DNA of 43,988 nucleotides, from the NCBI RefSeq assembly GCF_003797185.1, contig NZ_RKMH01000022.1, positions 1-43,988 of the forward strand. The letters are read 5' to 3'. Shown piece after piece: positions 15,183 through 24,290 of this stretch. The notes beneath the pieces are model-generated. The model was not told where the DNA came from. It ran no database searches and saw only the letters and a list, made by a program, of their open reading frames with translations. Position numbers and translations under genes: made by a program. Position 1 is the stretch's first letter; each line of letters starts with the position of its first letter. This DNA is from Gordonia oryzae. Lineage in GTDB: Bacteria > Actinomycetota > Actinomycetes > Mycobacteriales > Mycobacteriaceae.

Positions 15183-16573
15183 GTGCTGCCTTGTCCTTGC
15201 TGATTGTTGTCGGTGCCGGTGCCGGCGTTGTACGTCCGTCCGTCGGGGCCGATGAAGTCACCCGACGCAGGATCGTACGTGGCGCCGTAGACCGCGGGGC
15301 CGTCCTCTGGCTCGGTCGGCGTCCCCTGCGTGACGTATCCGGCGGGCGCGGGCAGGACGCCCGGAATGCCGTTGGGGAACGGCACCACCCGATTACTGAG
15401 CGGCTTGTACCCGGTGCGGCATTCCTCGGGGGTCGGGGCCCGCCGGCCGGGGAATTCCACACACGGATAGTTGCGTGCGCCGCGCACGGCGATCTGCGAA
15501 TTCTGCGGCACCCGGCACAGCAGGCCCGGCGGCAGCTCACGCGCGGTCTGCACTGCGGGGCTGCGCCACTGTGACGGCGGCAGGTAGCCGATGGTACAGG
15601 GCGGCGGATCCTGGAAACCCAGCGAGAACTCGACGCTCGGGCCGTACCGCGGGTCACCGGCGTTCAATGCGGTCAGCAGGGTGTCGATCAGCCGCGGATA
15701 GATCACCAGGACCTGTTGCAGGTTCGGCAGGTACACCGCTGTCGTCTTCGACACCGTGTTGAGGTTGGCCAGCAACAGGGGCAACGACTGGTCCATCGAG
15801 GCGAACAGCTTCTGCGCCGACGACGCCACCGAAGGCCCCTTCTGAAGCAGGTCGGTGATCTCGGGATTGTTGGCGCGCAACTGATCTGTCACCTTGACCG
15901 CGTCGGCGGTCCACGCCCGGATCGCCTCGGCGGTGGCCGACTGGGTCGCCATCAACGGTCCCGCCTGTTTGACGAGATCGATGGTCACATCCGAGTTCTT
16001 GTCGGCGTCGTCGACGAGCAGGATCATCGAGTCCATCAGCCGCCGCAGATCCTCGGCGGTGCCGTTGAACGCGTCGAAGGCCTCGTCGATGAGTGAGCGC
16101 AGATTGGCGTCGCCGACGCGGTTGAGTAATGCGGTTGCCTGGTCGAGGACCGACGAGATCTCCACCGGCACATCGGTAGTCGATACCGTTGTACCGTCGG
16201 CGAGGTAGTCCGAGCTGGAATCTCCGGTGGGCGGGGTGAATTCAACGTACTGTTCGCCGACCGCGGACACACTGTGCACCGACGCGGCAGAATTCGTGGG
16301 GATCTTTGCGCCACTGTCGATGGACAGGGTCGCCGCCACCCCGTTCTCGGTGAGTCGGACCGAGGTGACCTTGCCGACGTTGGCGCCGCGAAAAGCCACG
16401 TTGGCGTTCTCATACAGCCCACCGGTGTTGGGCAACTGGAGGGTCACCGCATACCGCCCGACCCCGAACATCGCCGGAATGCGCACGTAGAACAAGGCCA
16501 TCGCGACGATCGCGATCACGGTGACGATCGCGAAGATGATCAGCTGAATCCGGACGAAACGGGTGATCTTCAT
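15143..16573 (-). CDS. mce4F: Mce4F, sterol-import MCE protein
   Basis: This 476-aa protein has an N-terminal membrane anchor (about 10-30), an MCE domain (about 38-115, with LQLPNTGGLYENANVAFRGA), a long helical region that forms the transport tunnel, and a Pro/Gly-rich tail. Its start overlaps the stop of mce4E (TGATG at 16575-16571). It is the sixth mce gene in the operon, matching Rv3494c. Mce proteins assemble as a hetero-hexamer that carries lipids, here sterols, across the periplasm to YrbE permeases. Confidence 0.93.
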   Translation of the reverse strand: MKITRFVRIQLIIFAIVTVIAIVAMALFYVRIPAMFGVGRYAVTLQLPNTGGLYENANVAFRGANVGKVTSVRLTENGVAATLSIDSGAKIPTNSAASVHSVSAVGEQYVEFTPPTGDSSSDYLADGTTVSTTDVPVEISSVLDQATALLNRVGDANLRSLIDEAFDAFNGTAEDLRRLMDSMILLVDDADKNSDVTIDLVKQAGPLMATQSATAEAIRAWTADAVKVTDQLRANNPEITDLLQKGPSVASSAQKLFASMDQSLPLLLANLNTVSKTTAVYLPNLQQVLVIYPRLIDTLLTALNAGDPRYGPSVEFSLGFQDPPPCTIGYLPPSQWRSPAVQTARELPPGLLCRVPQNSQIAVRGARNYPCVEFPGRRAPTPEECRTGYKPLSNRVVPFPNGIPGVLPAPAGYVTQGTPTEPEDGPAVYGATYDPASGDFIGPDGRTYNAGTGTDNNQQGQGSTWQSLITGAVDAQ

Positions 16574-17832
16574 CAGTTGCCGCCTCCGTTCGATCCCGGG
16601 GTGTTCTGGGTGGCCGGAATGGGAGGGTCGTTCTCCGAACGGGTTTCGTCACCCGGTTGCAGCGGCGAGGTGAACGGGTTGAGGCCACGTCCGGCTGCGC
16701 CGGCGGGCCGGCCGGTGACGCCCTCCGGGCCGACGACGCCGACCGACCGCAGGATGCTGCGCTGTAGCTTGGGGATCGTGAGGTCGAGGACGAGATCGGA
16801 GTTGATGTAGTCGCCCTTGACCATCGTCGGGATCTCCTCCTCCAGGAACGGGAAGGTCAGGAGCAGGCGCAGCGAGCCCGGCAGCGCCGGACCGGCAGCG
16901 GCGAGCCCACCGAAGGCCTTGGCCATGTTGGCCACAATCGTCTTGATGTCCTGCGCATTCGCATCGAGGACATCGTTGGTCGTCGACGACAGACGCCCGA
17001 CCGCGTCGAGAGCGTTGACCAACTGCTGACGTTGGTCGTTGAGGAGCTTGAGGATCTGCGGGCCGTCACGCAACGCCTTCTGCAGCGTCGGGGTCTGCTG
17101 ATTGACCGCGACGGTGAGCCGGTCGAGACCCTCACCCGCGCGAATGATGTTGTCGGTCTGGTTATTCAGGTCGCCGACGAGCGTGGTCAGCTGCGGGATC
17201 AGGGCCCGGATCTGCTGGTTGTGGCCATCGAAGATCTGGCTCATCTCACCGACGATGTCGCCGAACTGCGACAGCCCACCACCATTGAGCACCACCGACA
17301 ACGCGCTGAGGACCTGCTCGGTGGTCGGATAGTTGCAGCCGACCACCTGTTGGGCCGAATTGATGTCGGCGACAGCGGCTTCGGTCGGCTGAGCGATGTT
17401 GTCGACCTTCGGGCATCTCGGCAGCGGGATCTGATCGCCGGCCCGCATGTAGCCCGTGGCGGTACCCGTCGGCTCCACGAGCTCGAGGTGGGTCGATCCG
17501 AGCACGCTGGTCATCCCGACCATCACGTGCGATCCGTCGGCCACCTTCACACCCGGGTTGAGCCGGATGTCGACCTTGGCGTTCCATCCGGGTGCGACGC
17601 TGATCGACCCGACGCTGCCGACCGTGGCGTCGTCGATGAGCACGGGAGCGTTGTTGGTCAGGCCCGCAGCACTCGGGATGACAGCACTGATCGTGTACGA
17701 ACCGTCACCGGTGCCCTGTGCACCGGGTACCGGCAGGCTGTTGACGCCGTTGAAGCCGCACGCCGAAGCCAGCACCGTCACCGTGGCGACGAGCAGGGTC
17801 AGGCGTAGATCACGCCACCGCAGCCGGCGCAT
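16573..17832 (-). CDS. mce4E: Mce4E lipoprotein (LprN-like)
   Basis: This 419-aa protein starts with a lipoprotein signal peptide (MRRLRWRDLRLTLLVATVTV) and a lipobox LASAC, lipidated at Cys25. The MCE domain follows (about 45-125), then helical segments such as GGGLSQFGDIVGEM and a C-terminal tail. The single lipoprotein of an mce set is always the E subunit, matching Rv3495c. The ATG at 17832 overlaps the stop of mce4D; the upstream extension of the ORF re-reads mce4D. Its lipid anchor probably fixes the Mce tunnel at the outer side of the plasma membrane. Confidence 0.93.
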   Translation of the reverse strand: MRRLRWRDLRLTLLVATVTVLASACGFNGVNSLPVPGAQGTGDGSYTISAVIPSAAGLTNNAPVLIDDATVGSVGSISVAPGWNAKVDIRLNPGVKVADGSHVMVGMTSVLGSTHLELVEPTGTATGYMRAGDQIPLPRCPKVDNIAQPTEAAVADINSAQQVVGCNYPTTEQVLSALSVVLNGGGLSQFGDIVGEMSQIFDGHNQQIRALIPQLTTLVGDLNNQTDNIIRAGEGLDRLTVAVNQQTPTLQKALRDGPQILKLLNDQRQQLVNALDAVGRLSSTTNDVLDANAQDIKTIVANMAKAFGGLAAAGPALPGSLRLLLTFPFLEEEIPTMVKGDYINSDLVLDLTIPKLQRSILRSVGVVGPEGVTGRPAGAAGRGLNPFTSPLQPGDETRSENDPPIPATQNTPGSNGGGN

Positions 17833-19103
17833 CAGCCCGCACCGCCCCACGGGACGAGCAGGTCGGCGAGCGGCCCGCCGCCGTCGGCGCGTCGGGTTGC
17901 CGCGTCCTGGTTGCGGATGCCCTGCCGAGCGCGCGCGGCCACGTCGGCGTCCTGGTAGGTCACCTGGCCGGGTGTCGCGTTGATGCCGTTGACCGGGTTG
18001 GACATAAACGGCGGGTAGGCGACGGCGATGGACTGCAACACCGGAGCCAGGGTGTCGACGCACTTGTCGATGTCGACCTGGCTCTGGCCGGGCCGGTTGT
18101 TGGCCTCCATCGTCCCGCACAGCAGCGTGATCAGGTTGTTGCCCATCCCGAGTCCGAACACCCCGGACAACGATCCGGTCAGTGGGTTGTAGATGTTGTA
18201 GAAGTTGGCGAGCTGGTTGGGCGCCGAATGCAGCAGCCCGCGCATCTGTTCGTCCTTGGCTGCGAGGATGCCGGTGGTCTGCGCCAGCCGCGACACCGCG
18301 CCGGTCAACGAGTTCTGATTGGTGTTGATGAAGTTCTGGACGTCGGTCATCGCCGAATCCAGGTTGTGCAGAGCGTCGTTGAGTTGATCGGTGTTGTCGG
18401 CGAGCACACTCGAGACCGATGCGATACGTCCGTTGAACTGCATCATCTGCTCGTGGCTCGACGAGAGCGCATCGGTGAGCTTCTGCAGGTTGCGGATGGT
18501 GGTGAACAGATCATCACGCCCCGATGCCAGCGTGCCCATCACATCGGAGAGCTGGGTGATCGAGTTGTTGATGGATTGCCCAGCGCCGTCGAGGTTCTGC
18601 GCGCCGACATCGATGGCGCGCGCCGCGGCGCCCGGATCGGCGCCGTTGGGGCCGACCGCATCGGTCAGTCGCTGCAGTTGTTGTTTGACCTGATCCCACT
18701 CCATCGGGACGGCGGTCCGCTCCATCGGGATGTCGGTGCCGTCGGTCATCTGCGGGCCCGACGAGTACACCGGGGTCAGCTGGATGAAGCGGCCCGACAC
18801 CAGGCTCTGGGCGACGACGACCGCGCGCGCGTCGGCGGGGATCTTGACGCTGCGATCGACATCCATCTCGACCTTGACGTCACCGCTGCGCGGGGTGATC
18901 GAGGTGACGTGACCGACGTTGACGCCGAGCACCCGCACCGGGTCGCCGTTGTAGAGGCCGGTAGTGGTGGCGAAGTACGCGGTCAGCCGCGTGTTGGTGA
19001 CCCGGTGGTAGCCGAAATACCCGGCCACCACGAGCAGAACGAGCAATACCAGCAGCGCGATGATCTGCCATGCGCGCTTGCCGATTCCGAGACGTCCGGT
19101 CAT
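17832..19103 (-). CDS. mce4D: Mce4D, sterol-import MCE protein
   Basis: This 423-aa protein has a membrane anchor at about 12-30, an MCE domain with FATTTGLYNGDPVRVLGVNV and a long helical region rich in Asn and Gln (SINNSITQLSDVMGTLASG), ending near residue 350 before a variable tail. The ATG at 19103 lies one base after the mce4C stop; a GTG three codons upstream is also possible. Equivalent to Rv3496c and part of the same operon. The long helices form part of the central needle in Mce structures. Confidence 0.92.
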   Translation of the reverse strand: MTGRLGIGKRAWQIIALLVLLVLLVVAGYFGYHRVTNTRLTAYFATTTGLYNGDPVRVLGVNVGHVTSITPRSGDVKVEMDVDRSVKIPADARAVVVAQSLVSGRFIQLTPVYSSGPQMTDGTDIPMERTAVPMEWDQVKQQLQRLTDAVGPNGADPGAAARAIDVGAQNLDGAGQSINNSITQLSDVMGTLASGRDDLFTTIRNLQKLTDALSSSHEQMMQFNGRIASVSSVLADNTDQLNDALHNLDSAMTDVQNFINTNQNSLTGAVSRLAQTTGILAAKDEQMRGLLHSAPNQLANFYNIYNPLTGSLSGVFGLGMGNNLITLLCGTMEANNRPGQSQVDIDKCVDTLAPVLQSIAVAYPPFMSNPVNGINATPGQVTYQDADVAARARQGIRNQDAATRRADGGGPLADLLVPWGGAG

Positions 19104-19104
19104 C

Positions 19105-20352
19105 TCAACCACCCGGCCTGGTCGTCGGGGTCGAGGGCGGCGGGGTGGGAATCGTCGGCGAGGGCACCGGCGTGCGCGGCGGGGGGTTGGCGCCCGGTGC
19201 CTGGCTCCACGCGTTGGGCAGCAACGGGAATCCCGAATACGAGAAGGCTTGCGCGACTTCGGGATACTTCTGCTGCAACACCTTCATGAATGTGGCGGTG
19301 TAGTCGCCGAAGGTGCTGACGCCGACCAGCGAGTCGAAGTTGGGTCCGTTGGCGACCGATTCGCCGAGGGCGTTGGCGAACGGCCCGAGCCGGTCGACGG
19401 TCTCCTTGAGGTTGTTCTCGTTGTCGTTGAGGATGTCGAGCACCTTGTTGAACTTGTCGAGCACCGGCGTCAGCTGGGTGTTGTTGTCGTTGATGAAACC
19501 GCTGATCTGCGCGGCGACGTCGCGTGTGCCGCTGATGAGCTGGGCGATCGCGGCACGCCGGAACTGCAATTCGCCGAGCAGCATGTTGGCGTCGAGGAGT
19601 AGTTGGTTGAGCTGCTTGCTGCGATCACCGATGACCTGGGTGACCCCGGAGGCCTTCGCGAGCAGCTCACGTAGCGCGTTGTCACGGTCGGCGACCGCCT
19701 TGGACAGCTTCGCGACACCGTCGACGGCTCCCTGCACCTGATCCGGGGTGGCCGAGAACGTCACCGACAGCGTGTCGAGGGCTTTGTTGAGTTCGGCGGT
19801 GTTGGTCTGCGAGAGGGTGTCGGTCGCATTGTCGAGGGCGTCGGTCAACGAGTACGGCGCGACGGTATTGCGGTTGGGGATCTCCCCTCCCGGCCCGATC
19901 CGCCCGATCCCGTGCGGCAGAATCGTCAGATTCCGTCGGCCCAGCACGGTTTCGGTCTTGATCGCGGCCTGGGTGTCGGTACCCATCGAGACCGTGTCGT
20001 TCATCCGGAAGCTGACGGCGGCCTTGGTTCCGGCGTCGGTGGACGCCAGGCGAATACCCTCCACGGTACCCACATTCACCCCGGCGACGGTCACGATGTC
20101 GCCGGCGACCAGGCCGCCCGCGTCGTCGAAGTAGGCGGTGTAGGTGCTGATCGGCGAGATCAGCGGTAGCTTGTCCATCTGTAGGGCCACCACAACCACC
20201 ATCGCGGTCACCACGATGCCGATCACACCGATCTGCCTGCGGGTCCGCCCACCACGCTTGTTCTCGCGGGCCACATCGGCCTCGTCCGAACCGGATCGTT
20301 TGCTGCGAAACAAATGTCCGAACCGAACCCTACTCGTTCTCGGCGTACTCAT
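19105..20352 (-). CDS. mce4C: Mce4C, sterol-import MCE protein
   Basis: This 415-aa protein has a basic cytoplasmic N-terminus (1-40), a transmembrane anchor (about 41-58), an MCE domain (FDDAGGLVAGDIVTVAGVNV) and a helical body, then a Pro/Thr-rich C-terminus. The basic N-terminal extension is longer than in its neighbours. The ATG at 20352 overlaps the mce4B stop by ATGA; the track of in-frame codons before it is inside mce4B. Equivalent to Rv3497c. Confidence 0.92.
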   Translation of the reverse strand: MSTPRTSRVRFGHLFRSKRSGSDEADVARENKRGGRTRRQIGVIGIVVTAMVVVVALQMDKLPLISPISTYTAYFDDAGGLVAGDIVTVAGVNVGTVEGIRLASTDAGTKAAVSFRMNDTVSMGTDTQAAIKTETVLGRRNLTILPHGIGRIGPGGEIPNRNTVAPYSLTDALDNATDTLSQTNTAELNKALDTLSVTFSATPDQVQGAVDGVAKLSKAVADRDNALRELLAKASGVTQVIGDRSKQLNQLLLDANMLLGELQFRRAAIAQLISGTRDVAAQISGFINDNNTQLTPVLDKFNKVLDILNDNENNLKETVDRLGPFANALGESVANGPNFDSLVGVSTFGDYTATFMKVLQQKYPEVAQAFSYSGFPLLPNAWSQAPGANPPPRTPVPSPTIPTPPPSTPTTRPGG

Positions 20353-21410
20353 GATTGCGACGAACACCTCCCCCCGGCCTTCGTGGTATCACCCATGACG
20401 TCGTTGGAGGTAAAGAAGTACTGTTTGCCGTCCGGACCACTGAGTAGCAGGCGAATCCTGCAGAAATATATCTGCAACCAGGCGCCATAGCTGCCGAGAT
20501 TCGAGAGCGTCTTGTAGTCGTTGGGCAGGCGCGGCAGCAGCGACCGCAGGAACGGTTCGGCCGCAAGCACATTGTCCGACGCGACGCCGATGCTGGTCAG
20601 GGTGGACTTGAGTCCGGGGCGGGTCGAGGACAACAGATCGGCGAGTCCGTCGGTCACCTGCGCGGTCTGGGTCAGCGAGTTGCCGATGGTGCCGCGCTGT
20701 GCCGACAACCCGGTGATGAGCATCTGCATCTGGTCGATGCTGGTGTCGAGGCCACCGCGGTCACCGTCGAGAGTGCCGAGCATCTGATTCAGGTTGTCGA
20801 TGACACTGTCGATCAACTGATCCCGGTCACCGAGCGCGCTGGTGAACGAGGCGGTGTCGGCGAGCAGTGTGTTCAGCGCCGGGCCCTGACCCTGGAAGAC
20901 GGCCACCAGGGAGGTCGACAGTTCGTTGACCTCGTTGGCGTCGAGAGTGCGGAACAACGGTTTGAATCCGCCGAGGAGCTTGTCGAGGTCGAGGGCCGGT
21001 TCGGTCTGTGAGGTGGGGATCGTCTCCGACGGCGCGAGGGTGTGGTCGGGGTCGCCGGGTCCCTGCTGCAACTCGAGATACCGGTCGCCGGTGAGGTTTT
21101 CGTAGCGGATCAGCGCACGCACCGACGTGGGCAGCGTGTACTGGTCATCGACGGAGAACCTCACCAGAGCCTCGTTGTCGGGGGTCAACGAGACGTTGTC
21201 GACAGAGCCCACCTCAACGCCGGCGATCTTGACCTTGCTACCCGACTTGATCTGCGAGGCGCTGGTGAACAGCGCCCGGTAGTCGTCGGAGCTGCCGGAC
21301 CGGTAGTTGCTGAACACCACGACGAGTCCGATGAACACCAGCACCATCACGATGGCGAAGGCACCTAGTTTGATGACGGTCGCGCGGAACGCGCGTGCGC
21401 GGTTATCCAA
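20349..21410 (-). CDS. mce4B: Mce4B, sterol-import MCE protein (TTG start)
   Basis: This 353-aa protein has a membrane anchor at about 15-34, an MCE domain with ASQIKSGSKVKIAGVEVGSV and helical segments, and lacks the long tail of other members. The only usable start is TTG at 21410, with GGGGAG 8 nt upstream; it overlaps the last codons of mce4A by 8 bp. A weak start may set a lower level of this subunit, or coupling from mce4A may compensate. Equivalent to Rv3498c. Confidence 0.92.
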   Translation of the reverse strand: MDNRARAFRATVIKLGAFAIVMVLVFIGLVVVFSNYRSGSSDDYRALFTSASQIKSGSKVKIAGVEVGSVDNVSLTPDNEALVRFSVDDQYTLPTSVRALIRYENLTGDRYLELQQGPGDPDHTLAPSETIPTSQTEPALDLDKLLGGFKPLFRTLDANEVNELSTSLVAVFQGQGPALNTLLADTASFTSALGDRDQLIDSVIDNLNQMLGTLDGDRGGLDTSIDQMQMLITGLSAQRGTIGNSLTQTAQVTDGLADLLSSTRPGLKSTLTSIGVASDNVLAAEPFLRSLLPRLPNDYKTLSNLGSYGAWLQIYFCRIRLLLSGPDGKQYFFTSNDVMGDTTKAGGRCSSQS

Positions 21411-22584
21411 GATCGGGCTCCCCGAACAAGAGCTGGAAGAGCTTCTCCCGATTGACCTTCGGCGTCATCCGCGGCTGGTAGGGCACTGGCGCGTTGTCGG
21501 TCACATAGAACTTCGAATGCTCGGTCGTGTTGGGATTGCTCAGCCCGCCCGCGCAGGTCGGGGCCCCCTGGGCGTCGACCCGCGGCAGGCTGTTCGGATA
21601 GGTGTAGGGCTCCTTGCCCGGCAGCAGTCCAGCGTAGAGCTTCAACATGCCATTTTCGCCGCCCTCATAGGGTTTGGCCATGTCGGCGCCGATCGCCGTG
21701 GTACGCAGGAAGCACGAGATACCCGGTGACTGATATCCGAGAAGCTGTGACACCGGGTCGAATTGGGACAACGTCGCCATCAGGTCGGCCTTCGACGGGG
21801 CCAGGACGTCGTTGTTGATCGTGTTGGCCATGCCAGTCACGTTGATCAACAACGCATCGAAGTTGGAGGCGTTGTCGCGCAACGTGTTCCCCGTGTACAC
21901 CGCGTTGTCGATGGTGCGCATGAGGTCACCCATCACATCGCCGTAGACATTGGTCACCGTGGCGGTCTGGCGGATCAGCTCGTCGAGTTCGGACAGATGC
22001 GGATTGGTCTTGCCGAGCAACCCCGACAGCGTGCCCAGCGAATTGCCGATGTCGGCGCCACGCCCGGACAGCGCTGTGTTGACCGCGCCGACGGTGGCGT
22101 TGAGTTTGTCAGGCTGGATCTCGGCGAGTACCGCGACCAACTGCTGATAGACGGTGTTGAGTTCGACGACGACGTGCTGGGCATCGATGTTCTGGCCGGG
22201 CTGCAATTGTCCGCTCGGCCCCGTCGGCGGCACCTCGAAGTACACCGACTTGGCCCCAAAAACGGTGTTGGACTTGATCTGTGCGGTCACGTTGCCTGGG
22301 ATGTGTGACATCTGATCGGAGTTGATGTCGAGCGCGAGCACCGCGTGGTCACCGGTCTCGGTGATCGACTTGACGGTGCCCACCTGCACCCCGCGCAGGC
22401 GCACCTTGGCGTCGGGGCTCATCACCAGGCCGGCTCGCGGCGCCTGCAGGGTGATCTGTTCGGTTGAGGCGAACCAACCGAGGAACGACCCGGAAGCGGC
22501 AGCGATGATCGCGATCAGCCCGCCCACCAGGATGACCGCGGCCAGCTTGCGTACCCAGCTACTTCGTCCCTGTCGACTCGCCAT
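21403..22584 (-). CDS. mce4A: Mce4A, sterol-import MCE protein
   Basis: This 393-aa protein has a membrane anchor (about 13-35), an MCE domain (LQAPRAGLVMSPDAKVRLRG) and the helical body with a C-terminal domain after about residue 270. It follows yrbE4B by 3 bp; the start is GTG at 22587 or ATG at 22584, and I use the ATG. Equivalent to Rv3499c. Mce4A is needed for cholesterol uptake in M. tuberculosis. Confidence 0.93.
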   Translation of the reverse strand: MASRQGRSSWVRKLAAVILVGGLIAIIAAASGSFLGWFASTEQITLQAPRAGLVMSPDAKVRLRGVQVGTVKSITETGDHAVLALDINSDQMSHIPGNVTAQIKSNTVFGAKSVYFEVPPTGPSGQLQPGQNIDAQHVVVELNTVYQQLVAVLAEIQPDKLNATVGAVNTALSGRGADIGNSLGTLSGLLGKTNPHLSELDELIRQTATVTNVYGDVMGDLMRTIDNAVYTGNTLRDNASNFDALLINVTGMANTINNDVLAPSKADLMATLSQFDPVSQLLGYQSPGISCFLRTTAIGADMAKPYEGGENGMLKLYAGLLPGKEPYTYPNSLPRVDAQGAPTCAGGLSNPNTTEHSKFYVTDNAPVPYQPRMTPKVNREKLFQLLFGEPDLG

Positions 22585-22587
22585 CAC

Positions 22588-23439
22588 TCAGCCCGCCAGA
22601 TTGAACTTGCCGTCGGACCCATAGATGGCCAACGAGGTGAGCAGGGTGATGACGACGACCACGACCAGCGACGCGCGCACCGCGTTACCGACCGCCACGC
22701 CGACGCCGACGGGACCGCCGGTCGCATTGTAGCCATAGTAGGTGTGGATGAGCATGACCGAGATCGCCATGCAGATAGCCTGCACGAATGACCACAGGAT
22801 GTCCGACGGGATGAGAAAGGTGTCGAAGTAGTGGTCGTAGACGCCCGGTGACTGTCCGTAGAGGAATACCGTCGCAAACCGACTGGCGAGGAAGGAAGCC
22901 AACGAGGCCAGCGAATAGAGCGGGATGATCGCGATCATCCCGGCGACGATGCGGGTGCTCACCAGGTATGGGATCGACGCGATGGCCATGGTCTCAAGGG
23001 CGTCGATCTCCTCACTGACCCGCATCGCACCCAACTGTGCTGTGGCGCCGGCGCCGATCGTCGCGGCCAGGGCGATTCCGGAGATCACCGGGACCGCGAT
23101 GCGCACATTGATGAAAGCCGAGAAGAAGCCGGTGAGCGCCTCGACACCGATGTTGGCCAGCGAGCTGTAGCCCTGCACGGCGATGGTGCCGCCGGTGAAC
23201 AGGGTGAGAAAACCGACGACCACCACAGTGCCACCGATCATCGCGAGAGCGCCCGTACCCATGGAGATCTCGGCTATCAGCCGCAGCGTCTCCTTCTTGT
23301 AGAGGCGAACCGCGCGGGGGATCGAGACGACACTGTCCCAGTAGAACAACGCCTGATCGCCGATCTGGTTCCAGTCCTCGCCTGCGCGTTTGACCGCAAC
23401 GCGCGCGGTGCGCAGCCGGGTGGTGAACGGAAGGACCAT
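22588..23439 (-). CDS. yrbE4B: YrbE4B, Mce4 permease subunit
   Basis: This 283-aa MlaE/YrbE-family permease has five or six hydrophobic segments and the conserved EEIDAL loop (SEEIDALETMAIASIPYLV) that contacts the Mce ATPase. The N-terminal amphipathic helix with DWNQIGDQALFYWDSV is also typical. It starts 4 bp after the yrbE4A stop. Equivalent to Rv3500c. The ATPase (MceG/Mkl) is encoded elsewhere in these genomes, and none is present in the window. Confidence 0.94.
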   Translation of the reverse strand: MVLPFTTRLRTARVAVKRAGEDWNQIGDQALFYWDSVVSIPRAVRLYKKETLRLIAEISMGTGALAMIGGTVVVVGFLTLFTGGTIAVQGYSSLANIGVEALTGFFSAFINVRIAVPVISGIALAATIGAGATAQLGAMRVSEEIDALETMAIASIPYLVSTRIVAGMIAIIPLYSLASLASFLASRFATVFLYGQSPGVYDHYFDTFLIPSDILWSFVQAICMAISVMLIHTYYGYNATGGPVGVGVAVGNAVRASLVVVVVITLLTSLAIYGSDGKFNLAG

Positions 23440-23443
23440 CGAT

Positions 23444-24208
23444 TTACCCCGCCGTCGCCTTCAGACCGACCGCAGTGACCACGACGTTCACAACGAACAG
23501 CGCCATGAAGGAGTACACGACGGTCTCGTTGACCGCGTCGCCGACACCCTTCGCGCCACCCTTGACGTTGAGTCCCTGATAACACCCGACCATGCCGGCG
23601 AACAGGCCGAACAGCGCCGCCTTGACCATCGAGATCATCAGCTCGCCGAATCCGGTGAGCAGCGTCAGATTCGCGATGAACGCACCGGGATTGACGTCCT
23701 GCAGGTACACCGAGAAGACGAACCCGCCGCCAATGCCGATGGTGCACACCAGGCTGTTGAGCAGAATGGCGACACCGGTCGAGGCGATGATGCGGGGCAC
23801 GACGAGGCGGTGCACCGGGTTGATGCCGAGCACCTTCATCGCGTCGATCTCCTCGCGGATGGTGCGGGCACCGAGGTCGGCACATATCGCTGTCGCCCCG
23901 GCTCCGGCGACGATGAGCACCGTGACGATGGGGCCGATCTGGGTAATCGTGCCCAGAGCGGCACCCGCGCCCGAGAGATCCTGCGCGCCGATCTCGCGCA
24001 GCAGGATGTTGAGGGTGAAGCTCACCAGCACGGTGAAGGGGATCGCGACGAGCAGCGTCGGCACCATCGACACACGGGCGATGGCCCAGGACTGTTCGAC
24101 CGTTTCCCGCCATTGGAATGGCCGACGGAACAGTTCCCGGACCGAGTCGACTCCGAGTGCGACGAAGTCGCCCACCCCATCAAGGGGTCCCGCCAGCCTG
24201 CTCAGCAC
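23444..24208 (-). CDS. yrbE4A: YrbE4A, Mce4 permease subunit
   Basis: This 254-aa MlaE/YrbE-family permease contains the REEIDAMKVLGINP coupling loop and hydrophobic segments. I place the start at GTG 24208 because AGGAG lies 4 nt upstream; a TTG four codons earlier would put that Shine-Dalgarno inside the gene. It is the first gene of the transport part of the operon and follows hsd4A by 82 bp. That gap holds TAGAAT on the minus strand (24262-24267), a possible -10, so some transcription may begin here. Equivalent to Rv3501c. Confidence 0.92.
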   Translation of the reverse strand: MLSRLAGPLDGVGDFVALGVDSVRELFRRPFQWRETVEQSWAIARVSMVPTLLVAIPFTVLVSFTLNILLREIGAQDLSGAGAALGTITQIGPIVTVLIVAGAGATAICADLGARTIREEIDAMKVLGINPVHRLVVPRIIASTGVAILLNSLVCTIGIGGGFVFSVYLQDVNPGAFIANLTLLTGFGELMISMVKAALFGLFAGMVGCYQGLNVKGGAKGVGDAVNETVVYSFMALFVVNVVVTAVGLKATAG

Positions 24209-24290
24209 AGCACTCCTCAAGCCTTGGAACTCACGCGCAAAATATCACTGGGTCCGGTTAATTCTAGGACGCTTGACCCACACCACCCCG

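Noticed and set aside
24240..24270. A sixth KstR box before yrbE4A
   Set aside because: GGTTAATTCTA has a GTT half only and no AAC at the right distance.
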